Shown: positions 1-6,828 of the stretch, piece after piece
Layout of the letters: the number at the start of each line of letters is the position of its first letter
Position numbering within the stretch: position 1 is the first letter of the stretch
NCBI GenBank assembly: GCA_900548535.1
Contig: URLG01000059.1
Location: 1 to 16,084, forward strand
Length of the DNA: 16,084 nucleotides
Reading direction: 5' to 3'
Source: Candidatus Segatella intestinihominis
GTDB lineage: Bacteria; Bacteroidota; Bacteroidia; Bacteroidales; Bacteroidaceae
Program-made: the position numbers and the translations under genes
The notes under the pieces: generated by a model
Told to the model about the DNA's origin: nothing
Seen by the model: only the letters and a program-made list of their open reading frames with translations
The model's database searches: none

Positions 1-21
1 GAGAAGTCTTCTCGGTTTCAT
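1..21 (-). CDS. possible 5' end of a gene running off the left edge
   Basis: Reading leftwards from an ATG at 21-19, seven codons (M-K-P-R-R-L-L) are open to the window edge. The reason to list it is context. A good Bacteroidota promoter at 83-114 points this way and would start transcription near 75, leaving a leader of about 55 nt before this ATG. The short basic start followed by Leu would suit the beginning of a signal peptide, but seven residues cannot identify a product. No Shine-Dalgarno is seen, which is normal for this phylum. The true start could also lie further left. Confidence 0.35.
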
Positions 22-82
22 AAGTGTAATTTGATGAGTATCCCGATCGAACCGAAACGACCCTTGTAATCTTTTGTACTTG

Positions 83-114
83 CAAAGTTACTGCTTTCTT
101 TTCAAACCACCAAA
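83..114 (-). promoter_or_regulatory. Bacteroidota-type promoter, leftward, for the gene cut by the left edge
   Basis: On the minus strand the -33 element TTTG (114-111) is followed by 20 nt and then the -7 element TAACTTTG (90-83), matching the TTTG / TAnnTTTG consensus of the phylum's primary sigma factor. The -7 box continues as TAACTTTGCA, the same extension seen at other promoters here. The -33 box sits in a small palindrome, CCAAA-TAT-TTTGG (110-122). It lies downstream of the HD-domain gene, so it starts a separate unit leaving the window to the left. Confidence 0.7.
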
Positions 115-153
115 TATTTTGGAGTCTTTTTTCAGAAAATCTTGCAGACAACC

Positions 154-783
154 TTATTTGATTTCTTCGTATATTTTTTCAAATTCCTCCCTGAGTCTAC
201 TTTTGTTCTCTATGATGTTGCGCAGCTCATTGAGTGCCTTCTCATTGGGGGAGTTAGGTATCCAGAGTTTGATATATCCATTTCTAGAATACTTTTCCTC
301 CATGTGCTCGGCAAATCTTTCCCATTGCTCCTCCTTGTTTTTCTCCGGATTGTTTTCCTTGCCATATTGGATGGCACGCAGGAATATCTCGTGAGGGTCT
401 ATGTCGCGATCTGCCTCTGCCACAATCTTGCCATAGATGCTGCGGGGCTGTCGGCTGGAGGAGGCACGATGATCCTCCACAGCCTCCTTCATAATCTTGA
501 TTTGCTCCGGGTTAAACCATCGTTTGAGTCGGGCATCAGCCACGAGTATCTTGCCACTGGTGATGTGATGGATGGCTCGAGGACCACTCATGCCCAGGTC
601 ATGATAGGCTGCTATCACATAGACCATGTCTATATTCGCACCCGTAACCTTGGCTAACTGGAGCGAGTTCTTGATCACTCTACTCACATGTCTCAGACCA
701 TGGCTTTCGCCAAAAGCATTGTAACGAGGCAGAATCTGTGTCTCCACAAACTCCATCAAGTCTAGACTTACCTGCTGTTTCAT
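154..783 (-). CDS. HD-domain metal-dependent phosphohydrolase, substrate unknown
   Basis: A 209-residue cytoplasmic protein with the HD-superfamily metal ligands in order: His28 and His32 in an HGLRH segment, the His61-Asp62 doublet in AAYHDLG, Asp104-His105 in VEDHR, and Asp125/Asp127 in EADRDID. This pattern is of the general HD hydrolase type that removes phosphate from nucleotides or other small phosphoesters. It lacks the RelA/SpoT and HD-GYP signatures, so no substrate can be named. The C-terminal 80 residues are charged and helical (many Lys/Glu). The start at 783 is supported by a GGAGG 7 nt upstream, a clear Shine-Dalgarno that is unusual in this window. It follows menA in the same direction with a 104-nt gap that carries a direct repeat and a hairpin but no recognisable promoter, so it is probably the last gene of that run. 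Confidence 0.82.
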   Translation of the reverse strand: MKQQVSLDLMEFVETQILPRYNAFGESHGLRHVSRVIKNSLQLAKVTGANIDMVYVIAAYHDLGMSGPRAIHHITSGKILVADARLKRWFNPEQIKIMKEAVEDHRASSSRQPRSIYGKIVAEADRDIDPHEIFLRAIQYGKENNPEKNKEEQWERFAEHMEEKYSRNGYIKLWIPNSPNEKALNELRNIIENKSRLREEFEKIYEEIK

Positions 784-790
784 AGTTGTC

Positions 791-795
791 CCTCC
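791..795 (-). promoter_or_regulatory. Shine-Dalgarno of the HD-domain gene
   Basis: GGAGG on the minus strand, 7 nt before the ATG at 783. It fixes the start codon. Most genes in this window have no such sequence, so it may give this gene more independent translation than its neighbours. Confidence 0.6.
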
Positions 796-813
796 AATTA
801 TTTTTAGGTTTAC

Positions 814-841
814 ACCTTATTATATTTTTACCTTATTATAT
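814..841. repeat. 12-bp direct repeat upstream of the HD-domain gene
   Basis: ACCTTATTATAT occurs at 814-825 and again at 830-841, 16 bp apart, in the gap between menA and the HD-domain gene. The second copy runs into a hairpin whose outer stem is ATATAGG (840-846) with CCTATAT (865-871) and whose inner stem is CTCT/AGAG. No run of T follows on the transcribed strand, so it is not an obvious intrinsic terminator. It may be an operator, a processing site or simply AT-rich slippage. Confidence 0.4.
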
Positions 842-887
842 ATAGGGCTCTCAGGAAGAGTCATCCTATATCCAGAAAATGCACTTC

Positions 888-1811
888 TTAGAAGAGCACT
901 CCGCTCACCGATGCCAGGAACGTGACGATACCGAAAATGAAGATATTTCGGGCTGTCATTCCCAGAACTTGATTCAATTGGCTGCCTTCACCTATGCGCT
1001 TCATCTTGATATAGGTAAGATTGTGGAGCGCGATGTAGATGCCGGCAAATGGCAGAAGGATGCTGTTGTTGGTGCCCATCAGCGTATCAGCGATGGTCAT
1101 GACAATCACTGATAGTATCGCCACATTGCCCAGGGCGCAATAGAGCAGCTCCGTGTAGCGCTTTCCGATATGGATGACGAGCGTATTCTTTCCTGCCTTC
1201 AAGTCATTGTCATAGTCTCTATAGTTATTGACGATGAGCAGACAGTCTACCACCATTCCGCAGAGGAAAGATGCCACCAGAACTTCGCCCGTAACACCCT
1301 GCAGCCCCTCTGGCATCACCAGGTAATAAGTGCAGCACACAGGCACGATGCCAAAGAATGCAAGTACCAAGATATCACCCAATCCCTGGTAGCTGAGCGT
1401 GGTGGTATAGAGGAAGCAGAAGATGACGCAGCAGATGCCCACGATGATCATCTCCCATCCACCAAACAGAATCAATGGCAATCCGATGATGCAGCCCAAG
1501 AGGGTAGTGAGGAGAATGCCTTTCTGCATGGCACCCAGCGTAATCCAGCCCTCAGCGCAAGCTCGCTTGGGTCCAAGTCGAGTCTCATCGTCATTGCCTT
1601 TCTTGAAGTCAAAATAGTCATTGACCAAGTTGCTGTCTATCTGCATCACCCATGCAAAGAGCAGACAGAGCAAGGCTGGCAGCCAGGAGATGTGCGCCTG
1701 CGTATCCTTGATGGCCAGTCCGATGCCTATCAGCACAGGTACTGCTGCTGCCGTCAATGTCTTGGGGCGAGCAGCCAAGAACCATGCTTTTATCGAATTT
1801 GTCTTTACCAT
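888..1811 (-). CDS. menA: 1,4-dihydroxy-2-naphthoate polyprenyltransferase (MenA)
   Basis: An integral membrane prenyltransferase of the UbiA family, 307 residues, close to the usual MenA length. It attaches the polyprenyl tail to 1,4-dihydroxy-2-naphthoate, giving demethylmenaquinone. Both Mg-diphosphate-binding Asp motifs are present: NDYFD at 64-68 (continuing KKGNDD) and the second, NNYRDYDND, at 195-203. The N-terminal ARPKTL segment and the GPKR at 80-83 are also typical of MenA rather than UbiA or heme O synthase. About eight hydrophobic helices are visible. It starts 54 nt after the porin stop, with no promoter in the gap, so it is probably co-transcribed with the upstream genes. Its product quinone is the likely electron acceptor of the NQR complex encoded at 12586-16084. 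Confidence 0.93.
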   Translation of the reverse strand: MVKTNSIKAWFLAARPKTLTAAAVPVLIGIGLAIKDTQAHISWLPALLCLLFAWVMQIDSNLVNDYFDFKKGNDDETRLGPKRACAEGWITLGAMQKGILLTTLLGCIIGLPLILFGGWEMIIVGICCVIFCFLYTTTLSYQGLGDILVLAFFGIVPVCCTYYLVMPEGLQGVTGEVLVASFLCGMVVDCLLIVNNYRDYDNDLKAGKNTLVIHIGKRYTELLYCALGNVAILSVIVMTIADTLMGTNNSILLPFAGIYIALHNLTYIKMKRIGEGSQLNQVLGMTARNIFIFGIVTFLASVSGVLF

Positions 1812-1865
1812 ATTCTGCTTATTTATATTCTTATGCCTATCCGAGATAGACTTTCGTAGAAAATC

Positions 1866-4211
1866 CTAGTTGAAGAAGTTCCAGCTTACTCCGAATCTAA
1901 ACACGCTCTCATTGAGTGGATAGTGAGGAGTAAGGAAGTAGTTCTTGCTGCCCGAACCGCTATTCACATGACTCATCATTACGAAGAAGCGAGTATGCTT
2001 GATATGCACATTGGCATATACATTGACGATAGGGTAGTTGCCCACCTCCACATTCTTGTCGCCATTGTCCTGAACAGCAAATACACCGAGATATGGTGAA
2101 TAGTCAGGCGCCTCATAGCTAGTGAAGTAGCGACAGTCGGCACCCAAGTCAATGTTCAGTACCTTTGCCAACTTAAACTTCATGTAGAGATTAGAGTAGA
2201 CATTCAAGTCTGGCACCGGAATATCACTGCTGCTAGAGTGCTGGTAAGTAATCACATTCTCCCAATGGAAGATGCTAAACTTGAAGTTTTGCTCCAACTG
2301 GGCTGTGAGCAGGTTGATGGAGCCCGTATTCTGCATTGGCTTCACAGTGACACCCGTGCGCATGAAATTCTCTGTTACTTGATAGCTCTGCGCAAAGTAA
2401 GTGTAGTTCTTGATCTCATCCACTGCCACGCGCAGGGTGGTCTGAGTCTTAGGATAACTCAATGTACCCATGATGCGAGTATGGATGGTCTTGTCTACAT
2501 CCTGCTCCCACCAAGCATGGCGCGCATGATAAGTACTATAATAGAAGGATGGATTCTCACGATGGAAGAAGGCGTCACCCCTAACTTGCAGTGTGTCACC
2601 GAGGAATGGGATATTGACATCCACGCTTCCATCCACAGCCAGGGTTCCAACGTCAGCGCCTGCTACGCCAACTTCAGCCACCACATCATAGTGGAGCGTC
2701 TTGCCCTGCTGCTTGCTCAATTCGCCACCCACTGTGAGGGTATGCTCATTGAAGGTAGCCGTGCCACCCTCCTTGTTAGGCAAGGCAAAATGGCGAAGCT
2801 CGTAGCTAGCAAATGCCTTCAAGCCAGCCTTAGCCCACTTGCTGAAACCTTCCAACATGCTGATGGCGAAAGTATTCTTCAGATGCCAGTGCTTGGTCTT
2901 ATCATAGATGGAATCACCAGTCAGCTTGCCTGCGTCATAATACTCATACAGATAATAATCGGCAGGCGTTTGATATGCCTGATAGATGCGGCTATAGTTG
3001 TCAAACTTGAGGGTATGGATGAAGCTAGTCACTGGCACATACTCATTCTTATACCAGAGAGAGTCTTCCTGTTTTTTCTTCTCGATGGCAAGGATGCTAT
3101 CGGCAGCTGCCTTTCCGCTCACGGAGATACGAGTACTGTCGCTCTTGATGTCCTTGACGGCTGCCACATCCTTGGCTGGTTCATCGCCTGCAATCTTGGC
3201 ATTGTCAGGGCGTCCGGAGAACTTAGCAGCCTGCTGTTTGTCAAATGCCTTCTCATCAAACTCCTTGCCTTCCTGTTGCGCTTTCTTTCGAGCCTCGTCC
3301 TTGGCATCTTCGGCAGCATTCTCCTTGGCGGAAGCCATGGCAAATTTCTTAGCCTTGATTTCCTCCTCGGTCATCTTCACCTTGCGATTGAAACCGATGT
3401 TGTAGCGATGGCTGAAGAAGATGTGCTGGTTGTCATTACGATTCCAGTTTTGCTCCAGCACGGTAGGAATCTCATTCGTTCCAAAGCTCTCTGTGAAGAT
3501 TTCCGGATGCTTGATGTAATCATCGTTGGTGATACCGCCATTCTCCGTAACCTTCTGATGCAGTGTACTGAAGAGGAAGTGAGCCTGATAGCGATCGCCC
3601 AGATAAGACAACCACATCGTATACTTGAAGTGAGAGGTGCCCTGCGCATTGTAGTAACCTCTGCCATAACGATAGTCGAATCGGAAACCACCACCCAACT
3701 GCTTGTTGGCATTCACGGCAAACATCGCCTTGAAGTCGTCCTCGCCATTGGTTCGGTTACCGCAACTATTCAGGGTGACATTGGTGATAGGAGAGTAGGT
3801 GTTGGTGAAATGGAAATCGCTCACTGGAGTAACCATATAATCGTATGGCAGCGTGAAGATGAAGTCATCCGATGGAGCCATTTGGTCGATGAAGATACGG
3901 TTGATACGAGGCGTTCCCATATTGCCCAAAGTGTTGTATTCACCACGCAATCCCTCAGTGAAGGTGGTGTTCATATACATGTGTTGCAGGGTATCCACCA
4001 CGGCAGGGGTAGTATCGCCAAATCTCTCATCTATGGTCCATACTTTCATGCCCTTAGGTATCTCTTTGTCGGAGCCTAGGGAGTCGGTATTTACCTTACG
4101 ATTGGTCTGTGGACGGAACTGCTGGTCTTCATTATAGTTAAAATCAGTTTGTGCCGCAACCGGTGAGATTGCAGCACAAACCATGAAAATCGAGAATAAT
4201 CTTTTCTTCAT
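1866..4211 (-). CDS. putative outer-membrane porin (Porin_10-type beta barrel) with a charged insert
   Basis: 781 residues with a signal peptide (MKKRLFSIFM... with AxA-type cleavage near residue 20). The body has many alternating aromatic/polar strands and ends in a Phe-rich strand (RFGVSWNFFN), the usual C-terminal signal of outer-membrane barrels. Overall it resembles the 'putative porin' family of Bacteroidota; family assignment is from recognition, and the transported substrate is unknown. Residues about 278-390 (near 3042-3380) are odd: about 110 residues rich in Lys, Glu, Asp and Ala with no beta pattern, inserted between strand-like segments HRYNIGFNRK and WYKNEYVPVTSF. The gene starts only 8 nt after the stop of the small membrane protein gene, so the two are surely co-transcribed, and menA follows 54 nt later. 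Confidence 0.8.
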   Translation of the reverse strand: MKKRLFSIFMVCAAISPVAAQTDFNYNEDQQFRPQTNRKVNTDSLGSDKEIPKGMKVWTIDERFGDTTPAVVDTLQHMYMNTTFTEGLRGEYNTLGNMGTPRINRIFIDQMAPSDDFIFTLPYDYMVTPVSDFHFTNTYSPITNVTLNSCGNRTNGEDDFKAMFAVNANKQLGGGFRFDYRYGRGYYNAQGTSHFKYTMWLSYLGDRYQAHFLFSTLHQKVTENGGITNDDYIKHPEIFTESFGTNEIPTVLEQNWNRNDNQHIFFSHRYNIGFNRKVKMTEEEIKAKKFAMASAKENAAEDAKDEARKKAQQEGKEFDEKAFDKQQAAKFSGRPDNAKIAGDEPAKDVAAVKDIKSDSTRISVSGKAAADSILAIEKKKQEDSLWYKNEYVPVTSFIHTLKFDNYSRIYQAYQTPADYYLYEYYDAGKLTGDSIYDKTKHWHLKNTFAISMLEGFSKWAKAGLKAFASYELRHFALPNKEGGTATFNEHTLTVGGELSKQQGKTLHYDVVAEVGVAGADVGTLAVDGSVDVNIPFLGDTLQVRGDAFFHRENPSFYYSTYHARHAWWEQDVDKTIHTRIMGTLSYPKTQTTLRVAVDEIKNYTYFAQSYQVTENFMRTGVTVKPMQNTGSINLLTAQLEQNFKFSIFHWENVITYQHSSSSDIPVPDLNVYSNLYMKFKLAKVLNIDLGADCRYFTSYEAPDYSPYLGVFAVQDNGDKNVEVGNYPIVNVYANVHIKHTRFFVMMSHVNSGSGSKNYFLTPHYPLNESVFRFGVSWNFFN

Positions 4212-4219
4212 TAATTACG

Positions 4220-4510
4220 TTATTTCTTAAACATTCTGATGCAAACTTCTGCTATTTTGAGCACTACGCCAATGATGAGCAGGATGTATGCCACCATGCG
4301 GTCTTCCATCTGATAAAAGAGCACTACACCCACGATGGCGAAGAGCATGAAAGCGATGTTGAGCGCATTGCGCACACCCAGCATATTGCTGCGGTCGCTA
4401 TATTCCAAGCGGCGATGATGGTGACGCTGCGGTCTTACTGCATAACTCTGCTGTGGCTGAACTTCTGTCTGCTGAGCCTCTTGTTCTGAGCCTTGTTTTA
4501 TATCATCCAT
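4220..4510 (-). CDS. small two-helix membrane protein, function unknown
   Basis: 96 residues. The first 45 are hydrophilic, with a Gln/Glu-rich start and a basic stretch RPQRHHHRRLEYSDR at 26-40. Two hydrophobic helices follow at about 48-66 (NALNIAFMLFAIVGVVLFY) and 73-92, separated by a short QMEDR turn, then a basic end RMFKK. The positive-inside rule suggests both termini are cytoplasmic with a very short periplasmic turn. I do not recognise a named family. It lies 42 nt after the coiled-coil secreted protein gene and 8 nt before the porin gene in the same direction. That tight linkage points to a shared envelope-related transcript, but gives no function. Confidence 0.72.
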   Translation of the reverse strand: MDDIKQGSEQEAQQTEVQPQQSYAVRPQRHHHRRLEYSDRSNMLGVRNALNIAFMLFAIVGVVLFYQMEDRMVAYILLIIGVVLKIAEVCIRMFKK

Positions 4511-4552
4511 AAACTATGAATACCTATTATTATTAAATCTATAAATAAAAAT

Positions 4553-5452
4553 CTATTCTTTAACCAGCTTAGTCAAGTCACTAAATATCTGGTCTTTTCT
4601 ATCAATGGTGAGACGGCGGAACTTGCCATATATCTTAGCCAAGTCGTTCTTCTTCTTGGTGAGCGCATACTTATCAGTAATCACGTTTTCGGCAGTTTCC
4701 TTGAAACCCGTGCTTCTGCCTTCCTCGTAATTGTAGACGATGCGACCCAGCGTAAGCTTGAGATGATTGTCGGTGATATTTGCCACCAAGTTATAGCGGA
4801 ACTCTGAGCGATCCAACGAAATGAAAGAAGCGCTGAACACGAGCCATTCGTCCATGGTATTGGCTATGACATGCTCATCCTTGTTGACCAAGGCCACACG
4901 GCTGGCGATATTATTTTCACCCTGTGTCAACTCACTCATATACTGATATACGATATTATAAATCTGGTCAGCTGTCTTGCCATTGGCATCCGTCTCAGTG
5001 GTAAATTCCACCTTGCCCTTGGCATTGAGGGTGACGGCACCTTCCAGATACTTAGGGTCTTCCTTCAGCACCACGCCATTGAACAGAGTAGTCTTCTTAG
5101 GTTCCTCCTTCTTGGCTGCCACTGCTGTTGGTACCACCCAGCCAGTCTTGGTAGTTGGTTCCTTGGCTACTGCTGGAGCAGGAACTTCTGTCTTAGCAGA
5201 ATTTGCCTGAGACTTTGGAGCATCTTCCAAAGCCTTCGCCTGCTTTTCTGCTTCTTCCGAAGCCTTGTTGATGCTGTCGGTTTGAGCCTTGAGACGGGCA
5301 GCTTCAGCTTTGAGCTTAGCTATTTCGAGGGCTTTCTTGGCAGCCTCCAGTTGTTTCTGAGCTTGTTCTAGCTGTTGTTCCTCAGTGAGCACGGTCTGTG
5401 CCTGTGCCATCATAGGGAGGAGCAACATTATAGGGATAATTAATTTCTTCAT
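4553..5452 (-). CDS. secreted coiled-coil protein, DUF4468-like C-terminal domain
   Basis: 299 residues from the ATG at 5452, chosen because it begins directly with a good signal peptide (MKKLIIPIMLLLPMMAQAQ, cleavage after residue 18 or so). An in-frame ATG at 5470 would add MQISLN before it and weaken that signal. Residues about 20-75 are a Lys/Glu/Ala/Gln heptad-like coiled coil, followed by an Ala/Pro/Lys linker to about 115. The C-terminal half alternates strands and helices (for example KTADQIYNIVYQYMSEL, then LVANITDNHLKLTLGRIVYNY) and resembles the DUF4468 / TBP-like domain of secreted Bacteroidota proteins. I hold that domain call at moderate confidence. The role is unknown, and it is probably periplasmic. 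The gene begins 25 nt after the tRNA-Ser gene, with no promoter of its own in between. Confidence 0.75.
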   Translation of the reverse strand: MKKLIIPIMLLLPMMAQAQTVLTEEQQLEQAQKQLEAAKKALEIAKLKAEAARLKAQTDSINKASEEAEKQAKALEDAPKSQANSAKTEVPAPAVAKEPTTKTGWVVPTAVAAKKEEPKKTTLFNGVVLKEDPKYLEGAVTLNAKGKVEFTTETDANGKTADQIYNIVYQYMSELTQGENNIASRVALVNKDEHVIANTMDEWLVFSASFISLDRSEFRYNLVANITDNHLKLTLGRIVYNYEEGRSTGFKETAENVITDKYALTKKKNDLAKIYGKFRRLTIDRKDQIFSDLTKLVKE

Positions 5453-5477
5453 ATTAAGGGATATTTGCATTAAAAAG

Positions 5478-5566
5478 CGGAAGATGAGGGATTCAAACCC
5501 CCGATACCCAGAAGAGGGTATACCGGATTTCGAGTCCAGCGCATTCGGTCACTCTGCCAATCTTCC
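5478..5566 (-). tRNA. tRNA-Ser (anticodon CGA)
   Basis: An 89-nt class II tRNA. The acceptor stem is GGAAGAT/ATCTTCC with discriminator G (serine-type); CCA is not encoded. The anticodon stem is CTGGA/TCCGG with loop CTCGAAA, giving anticodon CGA (5532-5530), which reads UCG. The long variable arm has stem TACCC/GGGTA, and the T stem is GGGGG/CCCTC. The D loop has A14, G15, G18 and A21, but position 19 is A (5549) instead of G. The T loop is TTTGAAT, with T56 (5495) instead of C. The two changes together replace the usual G19-C56 tertiary pair with a possible A19-U56 pair. A consensus promoter lies 19 nt upstream. Confidence 0.95.
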
Positions 5567-5584
5567 TTTGTCTTTAGTCAGATG

Positions 5585-5615
5585 CAAAAGTAATACTTTT
5601 TTCCAACGTGACAAA
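5585..5615 (-). promoter_or_regulatory. promoter of tRNA-Ser and probably of the genes after it
   Basis: On the minus strand TTTG (5615-5612), a 19-nt spacer and TACTTTTG (5592-5585), extended to TACTTTTGCA, match the Bacteroidota consensus exactly. Transcription would begin near 5577, about 11 nt before the tRNA. No TAnnTTTG box is seen in the gaps at 5453-5477, 4511-4552, 4212-4219, 1812-1865 or 784-887, so this may drive the whole leftward block. Confidence 0.75.
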
Positions 5616-5668
5616 ATTATGCCTTATTTTTTTAACTTAATTAATCATTGGTCCTAGAACTATATATC

Positions 5669-6598
5669 TTATTGATTCAAGAATCTATCCGCCTCGATGG
5701 CTGCCTTGGCACCAGAACCTGCTGCCACCACACCTTGGCGATAAACTGGGTCAGCTACATCACCAGCGGCAAAGACACCAGGGATATTGGTGCTGGCTGT
5801 GCCAGGTACCACCTTGATGAAGCCCTGCTCATCGAGATCTATCTGCCCCTGGAAGAGGTCAGTGTTAGGCTTATGGCCAATGGCAAGGAAGAATCCATCG
5901 ATGGCAATATCGAATGGCTCCTCATTAGGCTCGCCCTTGTGGCGAACGAGATGAGCTCCCTCCACACCATTCTCACCGAAGAGACCCACGGTGTTGGTCT
6001 CAAAGAGAATCTCGATGTTTTCTCTCTCCTTCACACGCTGTTGCATGATTTCAGCCGCACGGAGATAAGGCTTGCGCACTATCATATACACCTTCTTGGC
6101 AAGGCCAGAGAGATAGAGCGCTTCCTCGCAGGCTGTATCGCCACCGCCCACTACGGCTACCGTACGCTTGCGATAGAAGAAACCATCGCAGGTAGCACAA
6201 GCTGATACGCCCTGTCCACGATACTTCTCCTCATCAGCCAGTCCGAGATACTTAGCTGATGCACCTGTGGCGATAATCACAGTCTCTGCCTCTATCTCAT
6301 TGCCACGCTCATCGGTGAGATGGAATGGGCGAGAGCTGAAGTCTGCCTTCTCGATGCTTCCATCACGGATGTCTGCGCCAAAGCGAGCTGCCTGCTCCTT
6401 CATGTCCATCATCATCTGGGTACCGTCCACGCCATTAGGATAACCAGGGAAGTTTTCTACCTCCGTGGTGATAGTGAGCTGTCCGCCTGGTTGCATACCC
6501 GAATAGAGCACAGGCTTGAGGTCGGCTCTGCCTGCATAGATGGCAGCAGTATATCCCGCAGGACCGCTACCTATAATCAAAGTCTTTACTTTTTCCAT
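5669..6598 (-). CDS. trxB: thioredoxin reductase
   Basis: 309 residues, the normal length of the low-molecular-weight thioredoxin reductases, which pass electrons from NADPH through FAD and a disulfide to thioredoxin in the cytoplasm. The FAD dinucleotide fold starts at GSGPAG (10-15). The redox pair is Cys134-Ala-Thr-Cys137 followed by Asp138. The pyridine-nucleotide fold carries GGGDTA (151-156), and the second FAD contact is in AAGDV near residue 283. In the NADPH-phosphate loop the Escherichia coli HRRDGFRA is replaced by VRKPYLRA (174-181), keeping two Arg and one Lys. Cofactor preference is therefore still likely NADPH, but is worth noting. A perfect promoter lies about 70 nt upstream, and the gene stands alone between that promoter and the tRNA promoter. 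Confidence 0.96.
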   Translation of the reverse strand: MEKVKTLIIGSGPAGYTAAIYAGRADLKPVLYSGMQPGGQLTITTEVENFPGYPNGVDGTQMMMDMKEQAARFGADIRDGSIEKADFSSRPFHLTDERGNEIEAETVIIATGASAKYLGLADEEKYRGQGVSACATCDGFFYRKRTVAVVGGGDTACEEALYLSGLAKKVYMIVRKPYLRAAEIMQQRVKERENIEILFETNTVGLFGENGVEGAHLVRHKGEPNEEPFDIAIDGFFLAIGHKPNTDLFQGQIDLDEQGFIKVVPGTASTNIPGVFAAGDVADPVYRQGVVAAGSGAKAAIEADRFLNQ

Positions 6599-6666
6599 TT
6601 GTATCTATTGTTTTATTATTTTCGTTTTGATTCTAATCTCTTCTTATTTTTACAATTAATTCTTTG

Positions 6667-6697
6667 CAAAGTTACATCAAAAAGGGCAGAAAACAAA
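6667..6697 (-). promoter_or_regulatory. trxB promoter
   Basis: On the minus strand TTTG (6697-6694), an exact 19-nt spacer and TAACTTTG (6674-6667), extended to TAACTTTGCA. The predicted start near 6659 gives a leader of about 60 nt before the trxB ATG. The -7 box overlaps a 10-bp palindrome CTTTGCAAAG (6662-6671). Confidence 0.78.
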
Positions 6698-6791
6698 ATA
6701 ATGGACGCTATTTTTACACATCTTATATATTATATAGCATATTTATGGTAGAAATATGATGAAAAAAGAAGGGATTTTGGATAAATATTTG

Positions 6792-6799
6792 TAACTTTG
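6792..6799 (+). promoter_or_regulatory. -7 element of the kinase/CYTH gene promoter
   Basis: TAACTTTG extended to TAACTTTGCA, 29 nt before the ATG at 6829, so the leader would be only about 20-25 nt. There is no TTTG at the expected 19-20 nt distance; the nearest, at 6776-6779, is only 12 nt away. The -33 half is therefore weak or recognised by other means. Confidence 0.6.
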
Positions 6800-6828
6800 C
6801 AGCCAAAAATAAAAAAACAGAAACATAG

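Noticed and set aside
1..13. Near-perfect palindrome GAGAAG-T-CTTCTC at the left edge
   Set aside because: It is short, cut by the window boundary, and falls within the first codons of the possible leftward gene, so it is probably chance.
1812..1865. Small CTATC/GATAG hairpin between the porin gene and menA
   Set aside because: Only 5 bp of stem and no T-run; too weak to call a terminator or regulatory element.
2238..4079. A 613-codon open frame on the plus strand opposite the porin gene
   Set aside because: It is antisense to a gene with a clear signal peptide and barrel pattern. Its translation has no recognisable domain, and it has no promoter or start context. Long antisense frames arise easily from the codon use here.
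5453..5470. Upstream ATG at 5470 for the coiled-coil protein
   Set aside because: It would start 7 nt after the tRNA's last base and put MQISLN before a complete signal peptide. The ATG at 5452 is the better start.
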